Below, piece by piece: positions 23,871 to 33,132 of a DNA stretch of 64,000 nt (position 1 is its first letter; every line of letters begins with the position of its first letter). The position numbers were made by a program, and so were the translations under genes. The notes under the pieces are model-generated. The model was not told the origin of the DNA. It did not search any database and saw only the letters and a program-made list of their open reading frames with translations. The DNA is taken from positions 1-64,000 of the forward strand of contig CANNAN010000001.1 in NCBI GenBank assembly GCA_947502635.1, in the 5' to 3' direction. Origin of the DNA: an uncultured Flavobacteriaceae bacterium (GTDB taxonomy: Bacteria; Bacteroidota; Bacteroidia; Flavobacteriales; Flavobacteriaceae).

Positions 23871-25547
23871 ATGGAACAAAAACAGTTAACGCCATGGAGG
23901 CGGTTTATGGGCTTATTACAGCTGGATAAAAAAGATATTAGACAAATTTTTTATTATGCCATTTTCGCGGGTATAGTCGCTTTATCCTTACCATTAGGTA
24001 TACAGGCAATAATCAATTTTATTCAAGGGGCGCAAGTCTCTACTTCGTGGATTATATTAGTAATTTTAGTAACATTAGGAGTTGCTTTTCAAGGGGTACT
24101 GCAATTAATGCAAATTAGAATCCTTGAGAACATTCAACAAAAGATTTTTACAAGATCTTCTTTTGAGTTTGCTTATCGGTTTCCTAAAATAAAGATGAGC
24201 GAACTTCGCAATTTTTACCCGCCAGAGTTGGCAAATAGGTTTTTTGATACCTTAACAGTACAAAAAGGATTATCTAAAATTTTAATTGATTTTCCAGCAG
24301 CTTTATTACAAATAGTACTTGGGTTATTACTACTGTCATTCTACCATCCTTTCTTTATTATTTACGGGATATTGCTTTTGGCTTTGGTATATATTCTTTT
24401 TAAATCTACAGCTAGAAAAGGACTTGAAACCAGTCTTTTGGAATCAAAAAATAAATACAAAGTAGCACATTGGATACAAGAGGTTGCGCGCTCTTTAATT
24501 AGTTTTAAGCTGGCAGGAAAGAGTCATTTGGCAATGAATAGAAATGACGATTTAACGGCTAAATATCTTGCGGCTAGAGAAAGCCATTTTAGAATATTAT
24601 TGACACAATTTATTCAAATGATAGGTTTTAAAGTGCTTGTAACTTCAGGTTTATTACTTATAGGTGGTTTACTGGTGCTTAATCAACAAATGAATATTGG
24701 TCAGTTTGTAGCTGCCGAGATTATTATTCTGCTTTTAATAAGCTCTGTAGAAAAGGTAATTACAGGATTAGAATCTTTTTACGATGTCCTAACTTCTTTA
24801 GAAAAAATAGGCCAGATAGTAGATAAAGAATTGGAACCTCAAGAAGGGATTGATCCTTTTGAAAATAGTAGTAACATGACTTTAGAGTTAAATGACCTGA
24901 AATACTATTCGCCAGAAGGAGAAGAAATACTTAAAGGTATTAATTTTAATGTTTTACCAAAAGATAGAATTCATTTAGAAGGCGCTTCGGGATCTGGAAA
25001 AACAACTTTACTTAAAATAATTTCGGGTTTAATAGAGCCAACAAGTGGTGCTTTATATGTAAATGATGTGTCTCTAAAAGCGGTATGGCCAAATCGTTAT
25101 AGGTCTCATATTGGACAGGTATTGCCAGATCAAACACCTTTTGAGGGCACTATACTTGAAAATATAGTATTCGATACCAATAATATTGTACGGGAACAGC
25201 TTAATGAAGTGCTAAAACAAGTTGGTTTGTTAGATTTTATAAAAAAACAACCAAAAGGCTTGAAGACCATGATAAATCCTGAGGGACAGCAAATACCGTC
25301 AACAGTCTCTAAACGTATTGTATTAGCAAGAGCCATCATTCAAAATCCAAAATTATTAATCCTTAAAGATCCTTTAGAGCATTTTGAAGAAGAAGAGGCC
25401 AACCGAATTATCGATTATTTAGTGTCTCCAGAACGGGATTGGACACTTATTATTTCTAGTAGTAATCTTTCATGGAAAGGCAAATGTCGTAGAACTATGA
25501 AATTAGAAAAAGGCGTATTAATAAATAAAAATAATACCGATGCTTAA
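23871..25547 (+). CDS. ABC exporter (fused permease/ATPase) with degenerate ATPase motifs
   Basis: A 558-residue half-transporter with six membrane helices in the first 310 residues and an ATPase domain from about 340. Walker A is intact (GASGSGKTT at 371-379). The signature region reads STVSKRIVLARA in place of LSGGQ, Walker B reads LLILKDP with Lys499 and Asp500 where Asp-Glu are normal, and the switch His is missing from IISSSNLSW. ATP hydrolysis may therefore be weak or regulated. I recall similar degenerate forms in related Bacteroidota ABC-HlyD-TolC operons, so this is probably a family trait rather than decay. It overlaps the HlyD gene by 8 nt. Confidence 0.85.
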   Translation: MEQKQLTPWRRFMGLLQLDKKDIRQIFYYAIFAGIVALSLPLGIQAIINFIQGAQVSTSWIILVILVTLGVAFQGVLQLMQIRILENIQQKIFTRSSFEFAYRFPKIKMSELRNFYPPELANRFFDTLTVQKGLSKILIDFPAALLQIVLGLLLLSFYHPFFIIYGILLLALVYILFKSTARKGLETSLLESKNKYKVAHWIQEVARSLISFKLAGKSHLAMNRNDDLTAKYLAARESHFRILLTQFIQMIGFKVLVTSGLLLIGGLLVLNQQMNIGQFVAAEIIILLLISSVEKVITGLESFYDVLTSLEKIGQIVDKELEPQEGIDPFENSSNMTLELNDLKYYSPEGEEILKGINFNVLPKDRIHLEGASGSGKTTLLKIISGLIEPTSGALYVNDVSLKAVWPNRYRSHIGQVLPDQTPFEGTILENIVFDTNNIVREQLNEVLKQVGLLDFIKKQPKGLKTMINPEGQQIPSTVSKRIVLARAIIQNPKLLILKDPLEHFEEEEANRIIDYLVSPERDWTLIISSSNLSWKGKCRRTMKLEKGVLINKNNTDA

Positions 25548-26898
25548 CATATCTCATAACCAAATAAATAAAAAGGTAAGCTTAGAAGGCTTTAAATCTC
25601 ATAAAAGAGTCTTTGGAAAAAGGCATTATAAAATGTTTAACCGGTTTTTAGGGGCCTTTTCGATTGTTGGAATCATTTTTTTGTTTTTACCCTGGACACA
25701 AAATGTGACTGCAGATGGGTATGTAACGACATTAACCCCAGATCAAAGACCGCAAACCCTACAATCGCCCATACCAGGAAGAATAGAACAATGGTATGTT
25801 AGAGAAGGCGATTATGTTAATAAAGGCGATACTATACTTCGTATTTCGGAGATTAAGACAGAATATCAAGACCCAAGACTTGTAGAGCGTACCAAGCTGC
25901 AACGGGATGCAAAAAGCAATTCGGTACAGTCTTATAAAGGAAAGGTTGTTGCTCTTGGAAATCAAATAGATGCGATATACAGAGAAAGGCGTTTAAAACT
26001 GTCGCAAGCTGAAAATAAATTGAAGCAATCCTTTTTAAAAGTAAAAAGTGATAGTATCGACTTAGAAGCTGCAAAGACAAATTATAAAATTGCTAAGACA
26101 CAATTAGAACGTATTAATACACTTCAAAAAGAAGGCTTAAAACCGATGACAGCTGTTGAAGAGAAACGATTAAAGATGCAAGAAACACAGGCAAAATTGA
26201 TTTCTCAGGAAAATAAGTTGATGTCCAGCAAAAATGATGTATTAAATGCCAGAATAGAAATTAATAGAGTCACGGCTGCATATGCTAATAAGCTTGCTAA
26301 AACGAGTAGTGATAAATTCACGGCACAATCTAACCAGTTTGAAGCCGAAGCGCAAACATCGAAATTAGAAAATCAAACCTCTAATTACGAACTTAGAAAT
26401 GCACTCTATTTTATAACAGCACCCCAAGATGGTTATGTAAATAAGGCACTGCGGGCAGGGATTGGTGAAACTTTTAAAGAAGGTGAAGCTTTGGTTGGTA
26501 TTATGCCTGCTAATTATGATTTGGCAGTAGAAACCTTTGTAGAGCCTATAGATTTACCGTTAATACATAAGGGGGAACGTGTGAGAATTCAATTTGATGG
26601 CTGGCCTGCTATTTTCTTTAGCGGATGGCCCAATGCGTCCTTTGGAACTTTTGGGGGCCAAGTTGTAGCTGTAGAAACCTTTATTAGTGATAATGGGAAA
26701 TTCAGGGTGCTCATTGCACCAGATGCTAATGAGAATGAATGGCCTAAAAATGTACGTGTTGGCTCTGGTGCCTATACCATTGCTTTATTAGAAAATGTCC
26801 CCATCTGGTTTGAAGTATGGAGAAAGTTAAATGGCTTTCCACCTAATTATTATAAGCCCAGTCAAAATAAAGCAAAGCTTAAAACCGCAAAAAAATAG
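25540..26898 (+). CDS. HlyD-family membrane fusion protein
   Basis: A 452-residue periplasmic adaptor of ABC export systems. One membrane helix (about 38-55) is followed by a lipoyl-like half (GRIEQWYVREGDYVNKGDTI, about 82-101), a long alpha-helical hairpin (about 125-285) with many Gln/Lys/Glu, the second lipoyl half (APQDGYVNKAL near 294) and a beta-barrel domain. It links the inner-membrane ABC protein to the TolC-type channel encoded next. The start overlaps the ABC stop by 8 nt, so the genes are coupled. Confidence 0.9.
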   Translation: MLNISHNQINKKVSLEGFKSHKRVFGKRHYKMFNRFLGAFSIVGIIFLFLPWTQNVTADGYVTTLTPDQRPQTLQSPIPGRIEQWYVREGDYVNKGDTILRISEIKTEYQDPRLVERTKLQRDAKSNSVQSYKGKVVALGNQIDAIYRERRLKLSQAENKLKQSFLKVKSDSIDLEAAKTNYKIAKTQLERINTLQKEGLKPMTAVEEKRLKMQETQAKLISQENKLMSSKNDVLNARIEINRVTAAYANKLAKTSSDKFTAQSNQFEAEAQTSKLENQTSNYELRNALYFITAPQDGYVNKALRAGIGETFKEGEALVGIMPANYDLAVETFVEPIDLPLIHKGERVRIQFDGWPAIFFSGWPNASFGTFGGQVVAVETFISDNGKFRVLIAPDANENEWPKNVRVGSGAYTIALLENVPIWFEVWRKLNGFPPNYYKPSQNKAKLKTAKK

Positions 26899-26902
26899 GA
26901 AC

Positions 26903-28309
26903 ATGAAAATTTTATTGAACTGTTGTATATATTTTTTCAGCCTTTTTATTGTCGCTCAAGATACCCTAAGTGATTCCTTATCTTTTCAGGAATATATGGG
27001 CTATGTAAAACAGCATCATCCTTTGGTGAAGCAGGCTAACTTAACCTTAAACATTGGGGAGGCTAACCTTTTAAAGGCTAAAGGTGGGTTTGACCCGAAG
27101 ATAGAAGTTGATTTCAATCGAAAAAAGTTCAAGAATACAGAATACTATAATGAATTGAATACAACTTTTAAAATACCAACGTGGTATGGTGTTGAATTTA
27201 AGGCCAGTTTCGAGCAAAATTCGGGAGATTTTTTGAACCCGAATTTATCTGTGCCAGACGATGGTTTGTACAGTGCAGGCGTTTCTGTGTCTTTAGCACA
27301 GGGATTGCTGATTAATGATAGAATGGCATCGCTTAAAAAAGCCCGATTTTTTAGAGAACAGTCGAAAGCAGATAGAGATTTATTAGTTAATAATATATTA
27401 TTTGAAGCTGGGATCGCCTATACAGAATGGCTGGAGGCTGCTAACGAAGCACAAATTTTTTCGAACTTTTTAACCAATGCCAAAACCCGTTTTTTGGCTG
27501 TGAAACGCAGTGCAGAAATAGGCCAAGTCGCAGCCATAGATTCTATTGAAGCTAAAATAGCATTGCAAAACAGGCAGTTAAGCTTTGAAGCAGCTAAGTT
27601 AAAACGTATAAAAGCAGCTTTAAAAGCAAGTAATTATTTATGGATTCAAGGAATTCCTATAGAGATTGAAGCTACCGTTATGCCTTCTAAACCTACTATA
27701 GATGATTTAAATATGGCGCTAATGGTACAACAAAATGTCATAGATTCTTTAAACTTAGAGAATCACCCTAAGTTAAGGTCATTAAATAATAAGATAGGCC
27801 TGTTAAAAGTTGATAGAAATTTAAAAATGAATAAACTATTACCGAAGCTTAATTTGCAGTATAATTTTTTATCTGAAGACTACGAGCCGTTACGAAGTTT
27901 TAATACCTCTAATTACAAAGCATTTGTGAATTTTAGTGTTCCTCTTTTTTTACGTAAGGAACGTGGTGATTTAAAACTCGCTAAATTAAAGTTACAAGAT
28001 GTTAATTACGAAAGAACATCGCAGGTGCTTACCATAAGAAATAAGATAAGCGCAATTAATAACGAGATACAGTCTTTGGATAAACAGCAAAGCATTGTAA
28101 ATAATGTTGTGACTAATTATGAAGTATTGTTAAAAGGGGAGGAACGCAAGTTCTTTTTAGGTGAGAGTTCCTTATTTCTTATCAATTCGCGTGAGCGTAG
28201 TTTGATAGATGCCCAATTAAAAGAGAATAGCATTATTATAAAACGGCTTGAATCCAGTATCCGATTTTTTAATACCCTTGGAGTAAGCCCAATAGATACT
28301 ATTAGATAA
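26903..28309 (+). CDS. TolC-family outer-membrane channel
   Basis: A 468-residue outer-membrane efflux protein. The signal peptide MKILLNCCIYFFSLFIVAQ precedes two repeated helical halves with the TolC pattern (for example SRERSLIDAQLKENS near the C-terminal coiled coil). An upstream in-frame start at 26831 would add 24 residues with no signal character inside the HlyD gene, so ATG 26903, four bases after the HlyD stop, is preferred. It completes the tripartite exporter. Substrate unknown. Confidence 0.88.
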   Translation: MKILLNCCIYFFSLFIVAQDTLSDSLSFQEYMGYVKQHHPLVKQANLTLNIGEANLLKAKGGFDPKIEVDFNRKKFKNTEYYNELNTTFKIPTWYGVEFKASFEQNSGDFLNPNLSVPDDGLYSAGVSVSLAQGLLINDRMASLKKARFFREQSKADRDLLVNNILFEAGIAYTEWLEAANEAQIFSNFLTNAKTRFLAVKRSAEIGQVAAIDSIEAKIALQNRQLSFEAAKLKRIKAALKASNYLWIQGIPIEIEATVMPSKPTIDDLNMALMVQQNVIDSLNLENHPKLRSLNNKIGLLKVDRNLKMNKLLPKLNLQYNFLSEDYEPLRSFNTSNYKAFVNFSVPLFLRKERGDLKLAKLKLQDVNYERTSQVLTIRNKISAINNEIQSLDKQQSIVNNVVTNYEVLLKGEERKFFLGESSLFLINSRERSLIDAQLKENSIIIKRLESSIRFFNTLGVSPIDTIR

Positions 28310-28310
28310 T

Positions 28311-28338
28311 GTGTGCACAGAAAGCATATTTTTTTTTT
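28311..28338 (+). terminator. possible factor-independent terminator after the export operon
   Basis: A weak hairpin (AATGTGTGC with GCATATT, one bulge) is followed by about ten T (28329-28338) directly after the TolC stop. The stem is short and imperfect, so the call is tentative. Confidence 0.35.
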
Positions 28339-28547
28339 GACTCGGGTGTTTTCTAAGTATTATAATGTGAAGTGAAATAAGTATTTTAAAATATTGACAA
28401 GCCTTTAGATCGCTAATTTATATGTAGTTCTGGAATTTTTAATAGATCTAAATTATTAATAGACATCATTATAATTATCCAAAACTTTACTTATATTGTG
28501 GAATTAAAGTTAATTTCACACAGATTTTTACTACATACTAAGATATT

Positions 28548-31500
28548 ATGATAAAGAATCATTATTATATATTCTTGTTCATATGCCTGTCTAATTTATT
28601 GGTTGGACAGACCTCATATCAAACATCTAATGATTTAAAATTCGAGCATTATTCTTCTAATGAAGGATTATCTCAAAGATCGGTAACATCTATTTTTCAA
28701 GATAAAAAGGGCTATTTGTGGTTTGGAACCCGAGATGGATTAAATAAGTTTGATGGGAAAAATTTTGTTCAATATCGCCACAATTCACAGGATTCAACAA
28801 GTTTAAGCTATAGCTGGATTAGTGCGATTTATGAAGATGCCAAAGGGAATTTGTGGGTCGGTACAAAACAAGGGTTAAATAAGTATAATCCGATTGATAA
28901 TAATTTTGTAAGATATAAGTATTCATTAAAAGAAAATACGATTTCAGATAATGAGATTTGGGATATTACCCAGTTGGATGATGATTTTATTTGGGTTGCT
29001 ACAAATAATGGGATCAATAAAATAGAAATAGAAACAAACAAAGTTTCTCATTTAAAATATGAAAAGAATAGTATAACATCCATTTCAGACAATAGGGTTA
29101 GAAGCTTTTTTGCTTCAAATGAAAAAGAATTATGGATCTGTAATACCCAAAGTATAGACGTTTATAACGCTCAAACTAAAAATTTTAGACGTTATAATTA
29201 TCCGGAAGGCACTATAAGAAATGCCCATGTAAATAATTCGCCATCTGTATTTATAGATCGTAAACAAAATGTATGGCTGGGGTACGAAGGAGGACTTGCT
29301 ATTTTAGATAAGTCCTCTAATACTTTTGTAAACTACCATCTAAATGCATCGAGAATAATTGATCAACCTGTAAGGAGTATAAAAGAGGATCATCTTGGAA
29401 ACCTCTGGGTAGGAAGTTATAACGGACTTTATATATTTAACAGCAAAGCAGAAGCCTTTAAACATTATGTGCATGATGAAAATAATGATAGAAGCTTAAG
29501 TCAAAACTCTATATACCAAATTTTAATGGACTCTAACGGGGGGGTATGGATTGGTACATGGGCTGGAGGTGTGAACTTTTTTGATAAAGACCACGATAAT
29601 TTCAAAAGTTTATCTTCAAGTTTAAATAATAGAGGGTTAAATTATAAAGTCATTAGTTCTATTGTAGAAGGTGCCGATAAGAAAATATGGATTGGCACCG
29701 AAGGAGGCGGTATTAATCTTTATGATAAATTAACGGGAAAGGTAGAATATTTTACAAAAGACCCTTTAGCTCGTTTTAGCTTAAGTTCCAATAATATTAA
29801 GCATATGGTTAAAGGTACCGATGCTATTTTATGGATTGGGATGCATGATGGCGGTGTTAATTATGTAGATCCTAATACAAGACCTTTAAAGTTTTATAAT
29901 CTTGAAGATACTTCGCCCAAAGGCACCAATCTTAAAGACTATAAAATTACAACGCTAAAGGAAGATGGCAATAAAAATTTATGGATTGGAACCTTAACAG
30001 ATGGAATTATTTTTTACAATTCGGAAAAGGCTTCATTAACAAAATTTAAAAGCCCAATTAAATCTGTAATATTCATTAATCAGTCTAGTGATCCAAATAT
30101 TTTACTTTTTGGAGGTACGGGAGGTATTGGTACCATTGATATTAATTCAAAAAGTATTAAGCTGATTAATTTTAATAATGATCAAAGTGAATACGGGTTT
30201 CCCATACAAACAAATTGCATATATGAAGACGAAAACGAGAATTATTGGATAGGAACAGAAGGTAAAGGTCTTTATAAATACAATCCTAAATTAAACGAAT
30301 CTGAACATTTTGGAACCAATGAGGGACTTCCAAGTGAAATAATATATGGGATTTTGCCAGACGCAGATAAAAATTTATGGCTTAGTACTAACAATGGGTT
30401 GAGTAAGTTTGATATTAAAAAATTAGCTTTTAGAAATTTTTATGTGTCCGATGGACTCCAAAGTAATGAATTTAATTATGGAGCATTTCTAAAAACATCT
30501 TCGGGCGAATTAATGTTTGGAGGTGTGAATGGGTTAAATCATTTTAATCCTGCAGATATAGTAGATGAAGATTTTGTTCCAAATTTAGATATATACGCTA
30601 TTAACGTTAGAAATAAACCCTTTTTAAGAATTACCGATTCAATAAAAGAAATAAAATTAAAGCACGATCAAAACGATTTTAAATTTGATTTTGTAGCGAT
30701 TAATTTTTCTAATCCAGATAGTAATAATTATGCTTACATGCTTGAAGGGTTTGATTCTAATTGGAACCATATTGGTAATAATACAAGTGCTAACTATACC
30801 AATTTAAGTCATGGTACTTATGTTTTTAAAGTTAAAAATTCTATTAACCCTAATTCATGGCGTGAAAAACCAGCTGAAATAAAAGTAACCATATTACCAG
30901 CACCATGGAAAACCTGGTGGGCTTACCTTATATACTTGTTTTTGGCGTCTTTACTGTTTTATTTTATAAGAAAGTTAATCAAAGCCAGAATTAATGCTAA
31001 AAATGAACTTAAAAGAGAAAGGCTTGAAAAAGAGCAGATTGAAGAAGTGAATAAATTAAAACTTCAGCTTTTTACAGAGATATCTCATGAGTTTAGAACA
31101 CCACTTACGCTAATTTTAGGACCTGTTGAACAATTGCTAAAATTTAATATTGAAGCACACCCTGAATTCAAACAAAAATTAGATACGATTAAAATAAATA
31201 CAAATGTTTTATTACAACTTACCAGCGAATTATTAGACTTTAGAAAAAGTGAATCGGGCAAAGCCAGATTATTTGCATCAAAAAATAATATTGTGCCTTT
31301 TATTCAAGAAACTAAGTTTTCATTTGATGAGCTAGCCCAGCAAAAAAATATTGATTTTCAATTTATCTCTAAAAAAGAGGTTATTAAAGTTTGGTTTGAT
31401 GACGCTAAATTGAGAAAAATCCTATTTAACTTACTTTCTAATGCGTTTAAATACTCAAGTGAAAATCAGAAAATTATAGTTCGCACATCTGTAACATCAG

Positions 31501-32669
31501 ATAAGCATAGCCTGAGTTCAAAAAAAGCTGTTAAAATTGATATTATTAATTTCGATAATGTGATTCCAAAAGAAAAAATCAATTTGATTTTCGATAGGTT
31601 TTACAGACTGGATCATAAAAACCTATATACAGGGAGTGGTTTAGGCTTGTCACTCACAAAGCGACTGGTAGAGTTACATAAAGGAGAAATATTGGTGAAA
31701 AGCTCTAAAAGAAAGGGAACCTGTTTTAGTGTTTATTTACCGCTAGGAAAAGGACATCTTTCAGAAAATGAGCAATTTGAATTTTTAGAGACCAATGTTG
31801 AGAACCAATTGGTTAGTGACGATCCTTTTGTAAAGCAAGAGTTGCATAAATTGGCGCTTGAATCGGAAACTAACATAGCGCCAATTGATGCTTCTCGTGA
31901 AACTATATTGTTGGTTGAAGATAATACAGAAGTTAGAAGTTACATTAAAAGTATTTTTTCTAAAAACTATAATATATTTGAAGCTGCAAACGGGAAAGAT
32001 GCTATTGCAATAGCCCAAAAAAGAGAGATTGATATTATTGTAAGTGATGTGATGATGCCTATTATGGATGGTTTTGAATTATGCCATAAGATAAAATCTG
32101 AAATTATAACAAGTCATATTCCAGTTGTATTACTTACAGCTAAAACCTCAGATCAATATAAAAAAACAGGTTATAAAATTGGCGCAGATATATATATCAC
32201 CAAACCATTCGATGTTGATGTTTTAAAGCTTCGGGTTTTTAATTTATTAGAAAACAGAAAGAACATTATTTCTAAATTTAAGAAAGATATTATCTTAGAA
32301 CCACAGGCATTGAATGTTACTTCTGAGGATGAGAAATTTTTACAAAAGGCAATAAAAATAGTCGAGGATAACATTACAAATCCAGATTTTAATGTATCTG
32401 TATTTACAAGTTTTATGGGGATGAGTCGCCCCGTACTGTATAGAAAACTTAAAGCTTTAGTCGATCAATCTGTTTCAGAATTTATAAGAGGTATTCGGTT
32501 AAAAATAGCAAAGCAGATGTTGCTTGAAACCAAAATGAATATTTCGCAAATAGCTTATGAAGTTGGATTTAACGATCTTAAATATTTCAGAAAATGTTTC
32601 AAAGAACTTTTTAATGAAACACCCACGGTTACCAGAAATCGAAACCTTAAAAAAACGATTGCATCTTAA
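28548..32669 (+). CDS. hybrid two-component system regulator of the PUL
   Basis: A 1373-residue single-protein sensor-regulator. A signal peptide (about 1-21) and about 700 residues of two-component propeller repeats (recurring LWxGTxxGLNxY-type motifs) form the periplasmic glycan sensor. A Y_Y_Y-type domain (about 700-785) and one membrane helix (about 790-812) follow. The kinase has EISHEFRTPLTLILGP with His847, then an HATPase (NAFKYS, GSGLGLSLTKRLV). A receiver domain carries phospho-acceptor Asp1167 (VSDVMMPIMDGFELC), and an AraC-type HTH ends the protein. It sits directly upstream of susC and should switch on the locus when it binds an oligosaccharide. Confidence 0.95.
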   Translation: MIKNHYYIFLFICLSNLLVGQTSYQTSNDLKFEHYSSNEGLSQRSVTSIFQDKKGYLWFGTRDGLNKFDGKNFVQYRHNSQDSTSLSYSWISAIYEDAKGNLWVGTKQGLNKYNPIDNNFVRYKYSLKENTISDNEIWDITQLDDDFIWVATNNGINKIEIETNKVSHLKYEKNSITSISDNRVRSFFASNEKELWICNTQSIDVYNAQTKNFRRYNYPEGTIRNAHVNNSPSVFIDRKQNVWLGYEGGLAILDKSSNTFVNYHLNASRIIDQPVRSIKEDHLGNLWVGSYNGLYIFNSKAEAFKHYVHDENNDRSLSQNSIYQILMDSNGGVWIGTWAGGVNFFDKDHDNFKSLSSSLNNRGLNYKVISSIVEGADKKIWIGTEGGGINLYDKLTGKVEYFTKDPLARFSLSSNNIKHMVKGTDAILWIGMHDGGVNYVDPNTRPLKFYNLEDTSPKGTNLKDYKITTLKEDGNKNLWIGTLTDGIIFYNSEKASLTKFKSPIKSVIFINQSSDPNILLFGGTGGIGTIDINSKSIKLINFNNDQSEYGFPIQTNCIYEDENENYWIGTEGKGLYKYNPKLNESEHFGTNEGLPSEIIYGILPDADKNLWLSTNNGLSKFDIKKLAFRNFYVSDGLQSNEFNYGAFLKTSSGELMFGGVNGLNHFNPADIVDEDFVPNLDIYAINVRNKPFLRITDSIKEIKLKHDQNDFKFDFVAINFSNPDSNNYAYMLEGFDSNWNHIGNNTSANYTNLSHGTYVFKVKNSINPNSWREKPAEIKVTILPAPWKTWWAYLIYLFLASLLFYFIRKLIKARINAKNELKRERLEKEQIEEVNKLKLQLFTEISHEFRTPLTLILGPVEQLLKFNIEAHPEFKQKLDTIKINTNVLLQLTSELLDFRKSESGKARLFASKNNIVPFIQETKFSFDELAQQKNIDFQFISKKEVIKVWFDDAKLRKILFNLLSNAFKYSSENQKIIVRTSVTSDKHSLSSKKAVKIDIINFDNVIPKEKINLIFDRFYRLDHKNLYTGSGLGLSLTKRLVELHKGEILVKSSKRKGTCFSVYLPLGKGHLSENEQFEFLETNVENQLVSDDPFVKQELHKLALESETNIAPIDASRETILLVEDNTEVRSYIKSIFSKNYNIFEAANGKDAIAIAQKREIDIIVSDVMMPIMDGFELCHKIKSEIITSHIPVVLLTAKTSDQYKKTGYKIGADIYITKPFDVDVLKLRVFNLLENRKNIISKFKKDIILEPQALNVTSEDEKFLQKAIKIVEDNITNPDFNVSVFTSFMGMSRPVLYRKLKALVDQSVSEFIRGIRLKIAKQMLLETKMNISQIAYEVGFNDLKYFRKCFKELFNETPTVTRNRNLKKTIAS

Positions 32670-33132
32670 AAAAGAACTTCTGCCTCGTTAAAAAATAATG
32701 TTTGTTCATCCTTATGAAATATAATGGATTTGAATGGCAAATCAATACGAGGTGCTTTTAAGATTTGATCCATATGTCTTTTGAACAATTAGTCCACGTA
32801 AAATGAACGTAATAACTCCCTTTGTTTATAAAATTAAAGATAAATTTATACTTTAAGTTAAAACAATATAATTCCAATCTAAATCAGCCTTATCATTTAG
32901 TTTATATATTGTTTTAAAGTGAAAAAGGTAGTTTTTAAGATTTAAATTTTAAGTTAAGTTGAATTAGTTTAGTTGAAAAGGGAGCGTTTTAATACGCTCC
33001 TTTTTTTTTGAATTGCATCGTCGTTTTTTTAAGATAAGAACGATTTCCCCCTTCTTTTTTTACTCATATTCCCCTGAGACGGCTGGGGTAGCGATGTAGA
33101 TTTACCACTTATTAACAAACTAAAATTTAAAA
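32670..33132. other. 463-bp regulator-to-susC intergenic region
   Basis: It contains a strong terminator-like hairpin (see 32980-33009) and, 3' of it, CCCC-N10-GGGG around 33071-33088 and the near-consensus -7 box TAGATTTA at 33097-33104, 28 nt before susC. No reading frame of note. The susC promoter could lie after the terminator; alternatively the hairpin could act as an attenuator in a long leader. Confidence 0.5.
32980..33009 (+). terminator. factor-independent terminator between the hybrid regulator and susC
   Basis: GGGAGCG (32980-32986) pairs with CGCTCC (32995-33000) around a short A/T loop; the stem is preceded by A-rich sequence and followed by nine T (33001-33009). It should stop read-through from the regulator gene into susC. 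Confidence 0.85.
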
